Below are positions 1 through 10,784 of a stretch of 64,000 bases of DNA, piece after piece. The stretch covers positions 9,179,501 through 9,243,500 of the forward strand of contig JAPVLO010000003.1 in assembly GCA_027257055.1 (NCBI GenBank), read 5' to 3'. A program made the translations under genes and the position numbers. The notes under the pieces are model-generated. The model was not told the DNA's origin and did no database searches. It saw only the letters and a list, made by a program, of their open reading frames with translations. Positions within the stretch are counted from its first letter, which is position 1, and each line of letters starts with the position of its first letter. The stretch comes from Cephalopachus bancanus (lineage: Eukaryota; Chordata; Mammalia; Primates; Tarsiidae).

Positions 1-1555
1 CTATTAAACACTGCAATAACTTTAGCCATTCATGGTTATTTCCACATGCAGAAATGAAGATGGCCTGTTTTTAGAGTAAGCCCTCTCCCAGTATAGTTAA
101 ATAAAACAAATGTTCAGAATCATCTTTTAAAATCTGATGGTGGAGTATATGCCCATAAGGAGCATTATAATTGTATTATTTTTTCAGTATTTTGATAGGA
201 AATAAAGATGTATTTGGATTTAAGGGTATTTTAAAAATGCAAAACCACATATATTTTCTAGATATCCAAAAGGTTCATAAATTAAAAGAGTCTAAGGCAA
301 TATTCATTTAACTATTCTAGAAGCTGTAAATTAAAAATAGTAAAGATATTAATTTGCAGTAACTACAAATATAGCCTAAGCATCCTGGTTTATGAAGAGA
401 AGATTGCTAAAACAAAAAAAAATTAAATGGAAAATATTTCAACTCCTCCCCATAAAAGGTAAGTACTACAGAAGATTTTAATAAGCTGACTGCTAAGTTT
501 CAGCCAGTTTCATTCATTTTTAATAATGTTTGCACTGGAACTTCCCTGAGCAGAGGTTGAAAACAACCAAGCCCTAATCACTCTTTTCCAATTATAGACA
601 AATGCATTGTCTCACTGGAACTGTAAATACATTCTAAGTCAAAAATGTGTCCAGGGCCCCATTACAGGCCTGCATTTAGATGTCAATAGAAATACTTATA
701 AGGGTTGAGATTTCAAAAGCTCATCTACAGGGGAGACAACATATCACATGTGTCCAGGTCACAGTCAGATATGTCATTATGGAATATTTAGACATATGGT
801 ATGTGGGTACTGGAATAGGGACTCATGAATTACTCTGGCTACAGTAGCAGTTCTTGTTCCTTAAATGGATTGTGGCCATCATGAAGGCTGGAGACCCTCT
901 TCCCTAATCCCTGTGATTCTATTGCTTGTTCTCAAGTAGATGCTGATTTGTTGTGTGTAACCAATGTTTACTCAAAACCCACTATCATGAATTACTTTTA
1001 GTGGCTTATGGTAGCATTTGGGAAACAGACTGACAATGGAAATTTTGTACTTGAAAATTATTACACTGTCTGTAGAGGTTCTACTCAGGAATATTCTGTA
1101 TGCTTCCACACTTTCTTTGATTTAGAAGAAGTTTCTCAAGAGAATGACATGAACACCTGAAAGCCTGCATTATTTTTGTGGTACATAGGAGAAAAATACA
1201 CTGAAATAAAAGGGGGGATGAGAAATTAAGTACTTTTCAAATTACTATCTAAGTTTTGTTTGAAAAGATCAAAAATTAGATCTGGGTTCCAACCACTGTT
1301 ACAAAAGAATCAGTAAAACTCTCCTCTTGAACTTGAGGGGGAACTTTGGTCAGGTGCTCTTGGTGAGAGGTGGGAATTGGGCCATAGAGGGAAAATGACT
1401 TGCTGATTGTCAACACCAAGGAAGTTTTTTTTAAAAATCACATAAATGTATTACATAAATGTATATACCACCCACTCCCTTCTTGAGATGTCACTGAATC
1501 GTCTTGCGTTTTAAAAGCTGTTGGTATCAGTCACAAAATATACCCATGTAAAAAT
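1..1555. other. Unassigned AT-rich sequence
   Basis: No open frame of note, no recognisable repeat and no RNA gene was seen. If the minus-strand first exon proposed at 2978-3205 is real, this stretch is the beginning of its first intron. That is inference only. Confidence 0.4.
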
Positions 1556-1566
1556 CCTGCACATGT

Positions 1567-1592
1567 AAAATAAAATAAAATAAAAAATAAAA
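1567..1592. repeat. A-rich (AAAAT)n simple repeat
   Basis: Short run of aaaat units in an A-rich context. No SINE body is attached on either side. Confidence 0.7.
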
Positions 1593-1647
1593 GCTACTGG
1601 TATCGACGCTGCAAAAGACAAAGGCCAATTACTTCTAGTACCAGACA

Positions 1648-1722
1648 CTTTTCTTTCTTTCTCCTTCTTTCCTTCCTTTTTTCTTTATTTCTCTTCTCTT
1701 CTTCCTTCCTTTCTTTATTTTT
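1648..1722. repeat. Polypyrimidine tract, TTCC/TTTC units
   Basis: About 75 bp of almost pure C/T on the + strand, built of ttcc, tttc and cttc units. It is a degenerate microsatellite. The minus-strand frame across it (Lys/Arg/Glu-rich) is a by-product. Confidence 0.75.
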
Positions 1723-2977
1723 AATCTTTCTGATAAATGCCGGGGGTGTGGCGGCACCTACACAAATCCCTGGCACTGGCAGACACTCCAAGAGCTTTCT
1801 CTGATTTAGCAGTGACCTGGGAGTCGGTTAACACGCTATCAAAAACATAACAACAAACAAAAAACTCAGTCGAGTTTTTGCCTGAACCCACCCCCCATCC
1901 CCCACCCCGGGCTCCCTCCTGTCTGCAACCACCGGTCTTCACTGGATTCCCAGTCCGAACCCCGAGAGCCCAGCCGATTCCTAGGTCCCCCGGCCAGGAG
2001 GCGCTGCGGCCCAGTCTCCGGGGGCCGCCCGCAGCCCGCGCCCAGCCCCCCCACCCCACCCCACCCCAACCCTCACGCCCAGCCTTGCCGCGGAGCTCCG
2101 AGTTCTGCGCCGCCCGCCGGGGTTACTCGCGGTCATTCTGCTGCACCACCTCGCCCCAGCTTCCCCATCCATGGCCGGCCAGAAACTGCCCCAAGAGACG
2201 AGCAGCACAGGGCAGGAAGATGAGGCGGGGAGAGGGGAGGAAAGAATGGGCTCCCAGCTCCGGGCTTCCGCAGACTCTCCTAAGTCTTCTGTTTTAAATG
2301 AAATAAAAGTCGTCCCCCGCGCTGCGCCAGGGACACCAGCTCTAGTGAGCGCGCAGAGAGAGTAGGCAGGACCCCCAGGTCAAACAAAGCCCCGAGGCCT
2401 CTTGTGTGCAATAGCACAACAGACCCCGTTTGGGACACCTCCTGCTTGAGTTCCTGGGGGGAAAGGACGCGCCGCTCCAGTCCCGGGGCGCATGGAGCGG
2501 ATCACCACCAAGTCAGAGCCCAATTCAGACCAGCTTCTTAAGAACGGAGAGGAGACTCAGCTGGCACTTGTCCCGGTGGGCGCCGGCCGACCAGCAACCG
2601 GAGGGGCTTCCAGCCTGCTCAGGCGCTCACGAACAAAGAGGCGCGCTCCTTGCCGGACCTGCCACTCTCCCACCCGCGGCAGCGCCCTCAGCACGCCCCG
2701 GATCACCCGAACCCCTGCGCCCAAGGTACTGCGCCCGGGGCTCCACGCCCAGAGATGCTCCCCAGGCTCCGCCGCCGGGCGAGCCCCGAGCACAGCAGCG
2801 CTGCTTCCCGGGGATCCCGGAGCTTTTGTCTCTCCACTTAGCCGCCCCCGCCCCGTGAGCGCTGCAAAAGGTGGGGATGTGGGGGTCCGGATCAACCCCA
2901 AAACCGAGCACTTCCCAAAGCCTCGGCCCCAAAAACAAAACAATGACACCCAAGTAAGTCACTGGAGAGCCTCTTAC

Positions 2978-3205
2978 CTGTTTTCTGCTTTTGTGTTTGC
3001 GTCTCTCCCCCACCCCTAGGCAAACCCTTCCGGTGAAGGGGAGAAAAAGAAAATGGGAAAGGGGGGGAACCAGGGAGCAAAGCGCCCCGAGAAATTAACC
3101 CTGGTGGCGTGGGGCACCCTCTGCTCTGCCCACCCGCTCCCAGGGAGAGAGATGTCGGCTCGGCTCGGCTCGGCGGGTCCTGGCCCCACTCACTCTCCCA
3201 CGGAA
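2978..3205 (-). other. Candidate non-coding first exon, minus strand
   Basis: On the minus strand a TATA box (3231-3239) is followed about 30 bases later by the expected start region near 3205. The next strong signal is the donor aaaacag|gtaagagg, whose last exon base is 2978. The roughly 230-nt segment between them has no ATG on the minus strand, as expected for a 5' untranslated exon with the start codon in a later exon to the left, outside the window. The start position is inferred from TATA spacing. The exon has not been matched to any known transcript. An unrelated fortuitous donor is possible. Confidence 0.5.
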
Positions 3206-3230
3206 TTACGGGTTTTTGCCTAGACTAGTT

Positions 3231-3239
3231 CCTTTTATA
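3231..3239 (-). promoter_or_regulatory. TATA box (TATAAAAGG), minus strand
   Basis: The + strand reads ccttttata, so the minus strand reads tataaaagg, a near-consensus TATA box inside a CpG island. With the extra 5' base it also resembles a one-mismatch CArG box, so a serum-response-type element is an alternative reading. It directs transcription leftward if functional. Confidence 0.6.
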
Positions 3240-3597
3240 GATTCGGCTGCACTGAGCGCAGGGGTTACTATCGGTCAAAGCCTGTTCTCTCCCTCCTCCT
3301 CCGCCCCTTCACGGCCTCTGTTTATGTAGTTCAGTCACTCAGCAGCAAGCACGTGGAGCCGCGGCCCGCCCCTTAAACGGGCGACGTTCGCCCGCTCTCC
3401 GCCCGGCCTGGGCTGGGTGGGGGTGCAGCCTGCGTCTCGGGGTCGGCAGTCCGCGCCCCCTGCCCGCGCCGGGACCTGCCAGCCCAAGACGCGCTGAAGG
3501 CGCGAGCCTGGGGCTGCTCCCGAGACTCTTAGTTCACGTTCCCAGCAGCCAAAGCCACCAGCGGAATTTGCTTTCTCTAAACTTGTGCTTTCCGCGT

Positions 3598-3638
3598 TTT
3601 TTTTTTGGTTTTTTGTTTGTTTGTTTGTTTTTTCTTTT
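3598..3638. repeat. T-rich (TTTG)n tract
   Basis: Run of T with tttg units just past the CpG island. It could be the tail of a lost minus-strand retroposon, but no body is visible to its right. Confidence 0.5.
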
Positions 3639-3639
3639 C

Positions 3640-4755
3640 CCCTGCCTTTGTTAGTTTACTCAGCCGGAGGGATTGGGGTGTGGGAGGGAGAGCTCGAGGC
3701 TGAAACCCCTGAGGACCCTAGTCATTTTGTATTTCTTTGCTTAGAAACACGTGGGAAAGAGGGAAGGTATCCAGTCCTCTAAATAACTGGCTGTTTTTGT
3801 TTTCTCCACAAACTTTAGTTTTTGATAAGCGACTTACCACCTTTCAGATTCCCAGCCTGGGTTCCCCATGTCCCTCGGAGGACCAAAGAATATCCTGCTG
3901 CTTCTCTTCATAAATTGGGAAGAGAGAGGTGGCAAAAAATGGAACAAGGTAGACCAGCTCCGTTTTTGTTTTCAGTATATTGGCTAGTATCCCTGTGATA
4001 AAAATACAGGGCTTGTATTTTAGCTTGTCTAGATTTGCAAAGTGCAGCTAGAGAATGGCAGGTGTGTAAAATTATATGAGTAAAACCACTCTAGTTCCCC
4101 AGCTCCTCCCTTTGGCTTTGGCAGTCAACCCAAAACATTTGAGGGGCAAAGGCAGAAGTACAAATGGAGACCCACATACCATATGTCTAAATATTCAGGT
4201 CATACACCAAGCCAACAAACTGCAATACAGTATAAATGTCTCCTACCTTGACAATGAAACCTTTGTAGCAACCTTGAAGGCAGATTCACATTAGACTCCT
4301 GGTAGTTTGACCTGAGTTTTGGCAAGAAATAGTGCAGTGAGAGAGTTGCCCCCAGCCCCTTTCTCTTCCCACACCCAGCTCCATCATATTCTAGAACTTT
4401 CACTGCTTGCACATGGACCCGCAGCTGCACACACCCCCCTCCACACTATAGTCGATACTCACCTCTATAGTGAATATTCAGGGCCACAACTCAAACCCAG
4501 GTACACACATCAGTGGTTCTTTAGGCCCTCAGGACAGACCCTGAGCAGAGGCCCAAGCAGGTCCAGAGAGTGCACTCAGGGGCCTTAGGGAAAGGAATTC
4601 TGGAGTCCTAGGTACTCATAATTGTGGATGGTATGGCCCCTTTGCCTATGGGCTGCTACCCTTAGGAAGGGATGGAGTCTGAGAAGAGCCATAGCCAAGC
4701 CTTCTGAAGCCCAGGGCCCAGGCAAGGGATCCCTTTTGCCCCAGTCAGAGGGAAC
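3640..4755. other. Unassigned unique sequence
   Basis: No gene, repeat or regulatory motif recognised. Open frames here are short and on both strands with no domain. Confidence 0.4.
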
Positions 4756-4759
4756 CCTG

Positions 4760-4840
4760 GTTAAGAGACTGGTTTCTGGAGTCAAACTTAACCCAACCAC
4801 ATGACGAGAGGTAGTCTTTCTGCCTCTGTTTCTTCATCTT
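4760..4840 (+). mobile_element. MIR fragment
   Basis: Partial match to the MIR core (ctggtttctggagtcaaact ... ctctgtttcttcatctttaaaatgg). It is truncated on the right by the Alu at 4855, which used this sequence as its target. Confidence 0.6.
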
Positions 4841-4854
4841 TAAAATGGAGAGAA

Positions 4855-5164
4855 GCCGGGATCGGTGGCTCAGCCTGTAATCCCGCGCCTTTGGGAGGCT
4901 GAGGTGAGTGGATTGCCTGAGCCCACGGGTTCAAGACCCGCCTGGGCAACTTGGCGAGACCTCATCTCAACAATAAAGCAAAAATTAGCTGGGTGTGGTA
5001 GCACGCGCCTATGGTTCCAGCTATTGGAAGGCTGAGGCGGAAGGATCGCTGGAGCCCAGCAGGTCGAGGCTGCGGTAGCCGGGAGCAGCCACTGCACTCC
5101 AGTCTGGGCGACAGAGTGAGACTCCAACTCAAAAAAAGAAAAAGAAAAAAATAAATAAATAAAA
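4855..5164 (+). mobile_element. Alu SINE, young lineage-specific subfamily
   Basis: Full dimeric Alu. It starts gccgggatcggtggctcag, has the diagnostic cagcctgtaatcccgcgc, the middle A-rich linker and the right monomer ending in gagtgagactccaactc, and an A-rich (AAAT)n tail. It is flanked by an exact 14-bp target-site duplication, taaaatggagagaa (4841-4854 and 5165-5178), so the insertion is recent and the boundaries are exact. The minus-strand frame over it is not a gene. Confidence 0.95.
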
Positions 5165-5361
5165 TAAAATGGAGAGAAGATGTATGTTCTCACTGCCTCA
5201 CAGAGGTTTTCTGAAAATGAATTTTGTTGAAGCGTTTGAGCTCCTTGGAAGAATGGCACTATAAACAGTGTATTATTAACTGCCTAATAAAGTCATTTTT
5301 CATGTGCCATCTACTACCTATTATGTCTTTGCCATGCCAGTCTTTAAAAACTCCAGGATCA

Positions 5362-5662
5362 AGCCGGGTTTGGTGGCTCAGCCTGTAATCCCGCGCTTTG
5401 GGAGGCTGAGGTGAGTGGATTGCCTGAGCCTGCGGGTTCGAGACCTGCCTGGGCAACTTGACAAGACCTCATCTCTACAATAAATCAAAAAAAAAAAAAA
5501 AAAGTTAGCTGGGCGTGGTAGCGCACGCTTGTAGTCCCAGCTACTTGGAAGGTTGAGGCAGAAGGATCACCAGAGCCCAGCAGGTCAAGGCTGCGGTGGC
5601 TGGGAGCGGCCACTGCACTCCAGTCTGGGCAACAGAGTGAGATTCCAACTCAAAAAAAAAAG
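5362..5662 (+). mobile_element. Alu SINE, young lineage-specific subfamily
   Basis: Same subfamily as the copy 200 bp upstream and in the same orientation, with the same cagcctgtaatcccgcgc signature. Exact 15-bp duplication aaaactccaggatca at 5347-5361 and 5663-5677. The separate target duplications show two independent insertions rather than one duplicated segment. Confidence 0.95.
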
Positions 5663-5677
5663 AAAACTCCAGGATCA

Positions 5678-6906
5678 GCAGAGTTAAAACTAATCTCTCT
5701 GACCCCCTGTATATAAAACAAAACTCCTGGAGGAGGTGTTGCCAGTCATAGTATGAAAATAGGGAGTGATTAGGTCTCCCTAACCCTCCATCTTCTCCAT
5801 TCCTCTTCCCTCACCTATTAGAGTATTTGAAATCCCACCACCAAAATCATTCTTCTTGAAACTTTGAAAGATATGATTCCAAAGAGCACTCCTATTAACG
5901 TAATCCCTTAGGTCACACTAATGGACAATGGGAAACAGCCAAGCCCTGTGTAAACTAGACTAAGATACTAGAGAAAGGATTTGGGCCCAAAATGAAAGTC
6001 CCTGAGAAAGAACAACCATTGATTCTCTCATTCTCATTGATAAGTCTATGTCCCCCAAACCAAATTTGATCGTGCTTGACTGTAATTTCAAGAATCTGCT
6101 CATCCCCCACAATGAATACATGAACATACTATAATGTCTGAAATATGTTTGTCTTTTTGATCGCTACTGGTAGGAGAGCCCACACCCCCCAAAGAGGCTA
6201 AGTGATTCAACTAGGTTACACAGGGACATTACTCTGTTGACACTAACCCCACACTTGACAAGTGTGACAGCTTAATATGACAAAGAAACTGAATCTCCAA
6301 AGTTAGAGCCTAGGAGATGTGTCCCCTGAGAAAGAAGCTTACAAGTGCAATTCTCTCCTCTTCAGCCCGCGAGTGTCATAGGTTGAGCTGTTACTGAGTA
6401 TGCTTCAGTGAGATTTTCCCAAGTCTTTGGATTACTGCTGACACCAACACCAAGATCCCAAGTCCCTCTCCTAGGTGACCCCTCCAGAATATGTAGGAAG
6501 GACCGTCTTTGTTGCTGTTGTTCTGGAGAAGCTGATTCTGTAACTGTGGCCTAGGTGGCTTGAGGTTCTATTCTGAGATGATCCATCTTCTAATTGCAGA
6601 ATCAACCTTCAGGCAACTGTGGCCTTGAAGACCCCGCTGCAGATCATGGAACTACAGAGAATCTCAATTTTATCATTCCATTGAGGCTTTTAAATTAAGG
6701 ATTACCTCAAAGGCATTGTTTAGTGGTTGCTTTGGTATGTTAACTTGTCTGCATAAAAAGAATATGTACACGTTGTTTAAAATGTAAATGATTTTCACCA
6801 CATCATCACCCGTGAGTTTTTTGTTTAGTACCCATGCTCTTTGGTTCCTAGAAAGTCTGAAAAAAATAGAGTATTGCAGGGAGTCAATGAAGAATAAAAG
6901 AGTATT
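5678..6906. other. Unassigned unique sequence
   Basis: About 1.2 kb without a recognised repeat, exon or motif. Confidence 0.4.
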
Positions 6907-6917
6907 CTAAAATGATT

Positions 6918-7198
6918 TTTTTTTTGAGTTGGGGTCTTACTGTGTCGCCCAGGCTAGAGTACAGTGGCATGATCACAACAGTCACAACTCACAACAGCCT
7001 CACCCCTGTGTTTAGGTGACCTTCCATCTCCACATCAGGCCCAGACCACCATACCCAGTTAGTTTTACTTTTTATAGAGATGAGGCCTCTGTATGTTGCC
7101 CAGATGCCCAGACCGGTCTCAAACTCCTGGACTCAAGCAGTCTGCCCACCTCGGCCTCCCAAAGTGTTGGGATTCCAGGCATGTCACCATGCCCAGTC
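6918..7198 (-). mobile_element. Alu SINE, older
   Basis: Reverse-complement Alu beginning with the T tract and gagttggggtcttactgtgtcgcccaggc in divided parts, ending atgcccagtc. Target duplication ctaaaatgattttt at 6907-6920 and 7199-7212. It has more substitutions and a shortened left monomer than the young copies. Confidence 0.9.
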
Positions 7199-7213
7199 CT
7201 AAAATGATTTTTC

Positions 7214-8205
7214 AAGATGTGTTTGTTATGGTTAAGAATACCTAATCGCTGGAATCTTGGAGAATTTCTGGAGAATGAGAGATACCTCAAATTTTTTAAA
7301 ATAGGTAAACCGTCTTTCAAATAGGAGGGATAAAAGGACCTCCACTTCAAATTTGAGTCAGCTTAACTCCAATACATGGTTAGGCACAGAAACAAATCAT
7401 CAAGCAAACGATGGTCAAATAAAGAAATGCAAAGAGCCACCATTATTTGTGGAATAGACAGTGTATTGGGTAGGCTCTCAATCATTTCCATTTAATTAGA
7501 CCAATGTGATCCTCTCCTGTGTTAATGTGACTCCTGTTGACATGCAAGCAGGATTCAAAAACCATTATTGCTTCCGGAATTGAGTGGGGCGTTTTTTCTG
7601 TTTATCATTGGGATTAAGAGGTTAATTTAGATTACAAACTGATACCTTGTATTTCCTTGAATGTCTAGTTGATTAGTGAGTTATAGTTCTTTTTCCCCAC
7701 CCTTCCAACCTTCCTTCCTTCAAGCTATCCGTCCCTGAAGAGCCAAACTACTGGAAAGATTTCATCTTTACTCCCTTCCTGTCATTAACACCTTAGCCCA
7801 TTACAGTCAAATTTTCACTGCCACAGCTGAGTCTGTCCAAATTCATTAATGACTTCCTTAAAAAGAGAGGAGAAAAAAAGAGAGTAGGGGGAGACAGATA
7901 TGTGATTTATTTTTTCCCTTATAAAATATTTTTAATAGAGAAAAATATTTCAGGCTCAGAAACACCTCTTAATTGGTAGTGCTGATGACCTCTTTTACAT
8001 CCCTAGGCTATTTGATCTCTGGTATTTGACACTATTGACCACACCTTCCTTCCTAAAACTAGTTCTTTTCTTGTATTTCTTGAATCTTGTTCTCTTCTGA
8101 TTCTTCTGCCTCTTTCACAGCCCTTTTTTTCTTTTGACTTCTGTTTCTTTATATTTCCTGCTGGTTATCTTTTTATTTCTACATGTTCTTCTAGCCAATA
8201 ATATT
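7214..8205. other. Unassigned sequence, pyrimidine-rich in part
   Basis: No recognised repeat or exon. It is T/C-rich around 8050-8190, without a clean microsatellite. Confidence 0.4.
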
Positions 8206-8213
8206 CATCCCCA

Positions 8214-8504
8214 GCCGGCTCGGTGGCTCAGCCTATAATCCTGCGCCTTGGGAGGCTGAGGTGAGGGGATTGCCTGAGCCCGCGGGTTCGAGACCCACCT
8301 GGGCAACTTGGCGAGCCCTCATCTATACAATAAATCAAAAAACTAGCCGGGAGTGGTAGCACGCGCCTGTAGTTCCAGCTACTTGGAAGGCTGAGGCGGA
8401 AGGATCGCCGAAGCCCAGCAGGTCGAGGCTGCGGTGGCCAGGAGTGTGCCACTGCACTCCAGTCTGGGTGACAGAGTGAGATTCCAACTCAAAAAAAAAA
8501 AAAA
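8214..8504 (+). mobile_element. Alu SINE, young lineage-specific subfamily
   Basis: Dimeric Alu with cagcctataatcctgcgcc, cgcgggttcgagaccc and a 14-A tail. Flanks attcatcccc and attcgccccc look like a target duplication with one change. Minus-strand open frames across it are Alu translation. Confidence 0.92.
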
Positions 8505-8858
8505 TTCGCCCCCTTGGCTTCGGTGAAGCCCTGTATCGCTAGACGTTGTTATCCTCTTGTCAGGCTCCCAGACTGTGCTCCCTAAGCCATGGTAGAATAT
8601 GCACCAGAACCAGTGGTGTGCTGCAGCTAGATCACACTTGCTCAGAAGATCCAATTGGACATATCTCTTTCCAGCTCCTCAGTGAGTGACTTCCATGGCA
8701 GTAGCTTGAAACCGGCCAATGGCATGCACATTTACACCATTGAAAATCCAGGGCAAAGCAGGGTTCGTTTGGTTTGGTTTCTGTTTGGAAAGCCACTTGT
8801 TAATATTTGCCAGCACAAAATCTAGCATGACATTCTGCAAGTAGATTTCTACTCTTTC
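8505..8858. other. Unassigned unique sequence
   Basis: No recognised element or exon. Confidence 0.35.
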
Positions 8859-8861
8859 CTT

Positions 8862-8996
8862 TTTTTTTTTTTCCTTCTTTTGAGTTAGGATCTCACTTTG
8901 TTGCTCAGGCTAGTCTCAAACTCCTGGGATCTAGCAATCCTCCCACCTCTGCTTCCCAAAGTGCTGAGATTACAGATGTGAGCCACTGCACATCAC
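8862..8996 (-). mobile_element. Alu monomer / FLAM-like SINE
   Basis: A single-monomer reverse Alu: T tract, then gttaggatctcactttgttg, ctcaggctagtctcaaactc, and the monomer end cccaaagtgctgagattaca. No second monomer is present, so this is either a free left monomer or a deleted Alu. Confidence 0.75.
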
Positions 8997-8999
8997 TTA

Positions 9000-9910
9000 T
9001 CTTTCCTTTAAATCTCTTTCCTCCATCTGCCTTTTTAAAAATTTTCATGTAATGACATCATCATCCAAACATTGACTATGGGAAATCATAGTCATCTTTG
9101 CTTAATTTTTTCTGCCTGTCTTCACCTTTCTCTTCCTATTTGAAATAGCACCAAGGTCAGGTCAATCATACCACCCAAATACCTTTTAAATCTGTCCCTT
9201 CCTTTCCATCACCACTGCCTGTGTCCAAGCCAAACATCTGGGCTTCTGTATTGCAGCAATCTCAAAACTGTTCCTGTTTCTGGTTTCTTCCCTTTGCCAT
9301 TTTTCTGCTGCAAAAAAAAATGATTTTTTTTTATTGCTTGGGAAACACATACACATTCACACTAACCCAAAAACAATCTAATATCTTTTCCCCCTCAAAA
9401 CTTCCTATGATTCTCCTTTGCTTACAAAGAAAATAATAATAATACCCTCACAGTTCCTTAAGAAGACCTATAACGCCCTTGGAAACATGATGCGGAAAGG
9501 CCTCTGAAGCCTAATTGTATGCCTGGCTTCCTCGTCTGTCCGCTCACATCCCCTTCTCACGTCTACCCACCCCCATTTCACAACTTACCAAGTCTCTCCT
9601 CATCTATTTTTCCATTGCTTGGAAACCTTTACTCTCATATCCACTCCTGTCCTCCTGTTGTGCTATTATTCTAGAAGCAGGAGGCGAGAAAAGAGAAGAG
9701 ATACAGAATCGACTTCCCTCATTAGACGGAAAGTTGTGGAATAGAGGGTAGCTGAAGAAGAGAGAGGTTTTTTTAAGTATCCAAATTAATAGGCAAATAT
9801 TACCCCTAACTCAGATCCATTAGCAAGTATAACCATAGATTCACAGAATGCAGTCAGTACTCTTAAATTTGAGAAGAAAATAATTGGACTTGGTAGACTA
9901 AAAGAAATCA
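9000..9910. other. Unassigned unique sequence
   Basis: No repeat or exon recognised. It would lie downstream of the gene end proposed at 9915-10364. Confidence 0.4.
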
Positions 9911-9914
9911 AGTC

Positions 9915-9920
9915 TTTATT
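9915..9920 (-). terminator. Polyadenylation signal AATAAA, minus strand
   Basis: The + strand reads tttatt, giving aataaa on the minus strand, 190 nt past the stop codon at 10110-10112. The spacing suits a short 3' UTR. A modest T/G-containing stretch follows. AT-rich DNA yields this hexamer often by chance. Confidence 0.4.
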
Positions 9921-10109
9921 ACATTAAAAGTAATGTGTCTGCATTTCTTTCCTTGCTCAGAGTACTTTTTTGATACTTAGGAATCCATATGCTTGGCTGT
10001 GATTTCTGGGATAAGGGACTGTTTTCTTAACAAGGAGCTTTCTTTCTCTTTGACATATTAACAAGAAAGTCATTAAAAAGCAAAGAAATGTTCCAGTTTC
10101 CTCTATCTA

Positions 10110-10364
10110 TTAGGCCTGTATGGAGACAAGCCTCTTTTTCTCCTTCAGCATCTTGGAAACTATTTTTTCAGGAATGTACAGTTTTCCCTTTGTTGTCTTT
10201 CTTAATGTTCCTGTGTTGTTTTGACCCATCCTTGCCCAGGACTTTTTATGGCTTCTAAAATCGTCTGGATGGGACAAATATTTTTGCCTTCTCAAAGACT
10301 TAATGTCCAGATGGGCTGTGACCACACCGTGGGAGGAGGCCTTTATTTCCTTGTTTTTATGCTT
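10110..10364 (-). CDS. Candidate terminal coding exon, unknown protein
   Basis: The minus strand is open for 84 codons, from directly after a possible acceptor (tcactag|aagcat, exon starting at 10364) to TAA at 10110-10112. The product is basic and hydrophilic (Lys/Arg-rich, for example RSHKKSWARMGQN and VSKMLKEKKR near the end), with no low-complexity run and no repeat homology that I recognise. An in-frame TAG lies just before the acceptor, so if real this is a C-terminal exon and not a complete gene. A polyadenylation signal follows. A start inside the frame is not supported: the first usable codon would be GTG. The acceptor tract is weak. The alternative is a chance open frame or an unrecognised old retroposed copy, though no A-tail is visible. 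Confidence 0.4.
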   Translation of the reverse strand, partial: KHKNKEIKASSHGVVTAHLDIKSLRRQKYLSHPDDFRSHKKSWARMGQNNTGTLRKTTKGKLYIPEKIVSKMLKEKKRLVSIQA

Positions 10365-10369
10365 CTAGT

Positions 10370-10780
10370 GACTAGTGTTATCCAGTGAAATCTCAGCAAT
10401 TTATTAGCTGGTTACTTGTCCCAGTAAATAAATGAGTGGGGAATGGGTTTGTTTCATGGAGGCCTGGGGCTTACCACAGAGCTGATCCTAAACCTTCTCC
10501 CCTTGAGGGGCTCTTGTTTGGCTTCATCACCCACCAGAGTCCAGCAGGAAGCCCCTACATCTGCCTATTTAATGCTGAGGTTGGCAGCCTTGGAAACACA
10601 GCCTGAATGAGAAAAGAAAGCTAAATTGAGGGTATAGTCCAGAGGCATCTAAGGAAAATAAAATAAGAGGTTAGAGAAATGAGGGAAAATGATGTAATAA
10701 CACTCATAAAAACAGAGGGTGCTAATAAGGTATAAAGTGGTCCAACATTCTGACAGTCAATTAGCAACAAGTATCAAGGA
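10370..10780. other. Unassigned unique sequence
   Basis: If the exon at 10110-10364 is real, this is the end of its last intron. No repeat recognised. Confidence 0.35.
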
Positions 10781-10784
10781 CCTT

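Larger units (their letters stand above)
1870..3570. promoter_or_regulatory. CpG island 1 (promoter region)
   Basis: GC content and CpG frequency rise sharply against the AT-rich flanks, with many CpGs, C-rich strings, GC boxes and a short (CGGCT)4 run at 3155-3175. It holds a minus-strand TATA box and splice donor, listed separately. Several open frames of 60-175 codons cross the island on both strands, overlap each other and show no recognised domain. They reflect low stop-codon density in GC-rich DNA. Which gene this promoter serves is not recognised. Confidence 0.85.

Noticed and set aside
1721..3080. Cluster of 60-175-codon open frames on both strands in CpG island 1
   Set aside because: They overlap one another in several frames, are Pro/Arg/Gly-rich as any frame in GC-rich DNA, and contain no domain. 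The minus-strand splice donor at 2978 cuts through them.
4870..5456. Minus-strand frames such as the 129-codon one
   Set aside because: Translation of antisense Alu sequence. The same applies to frames at 8228-8654, 11491-11832, 17615-17839, 22799-23406, 24619-24936, 32182-32532, 34383-34644, 36715-37176, 39360-41283 and 49040-49342.
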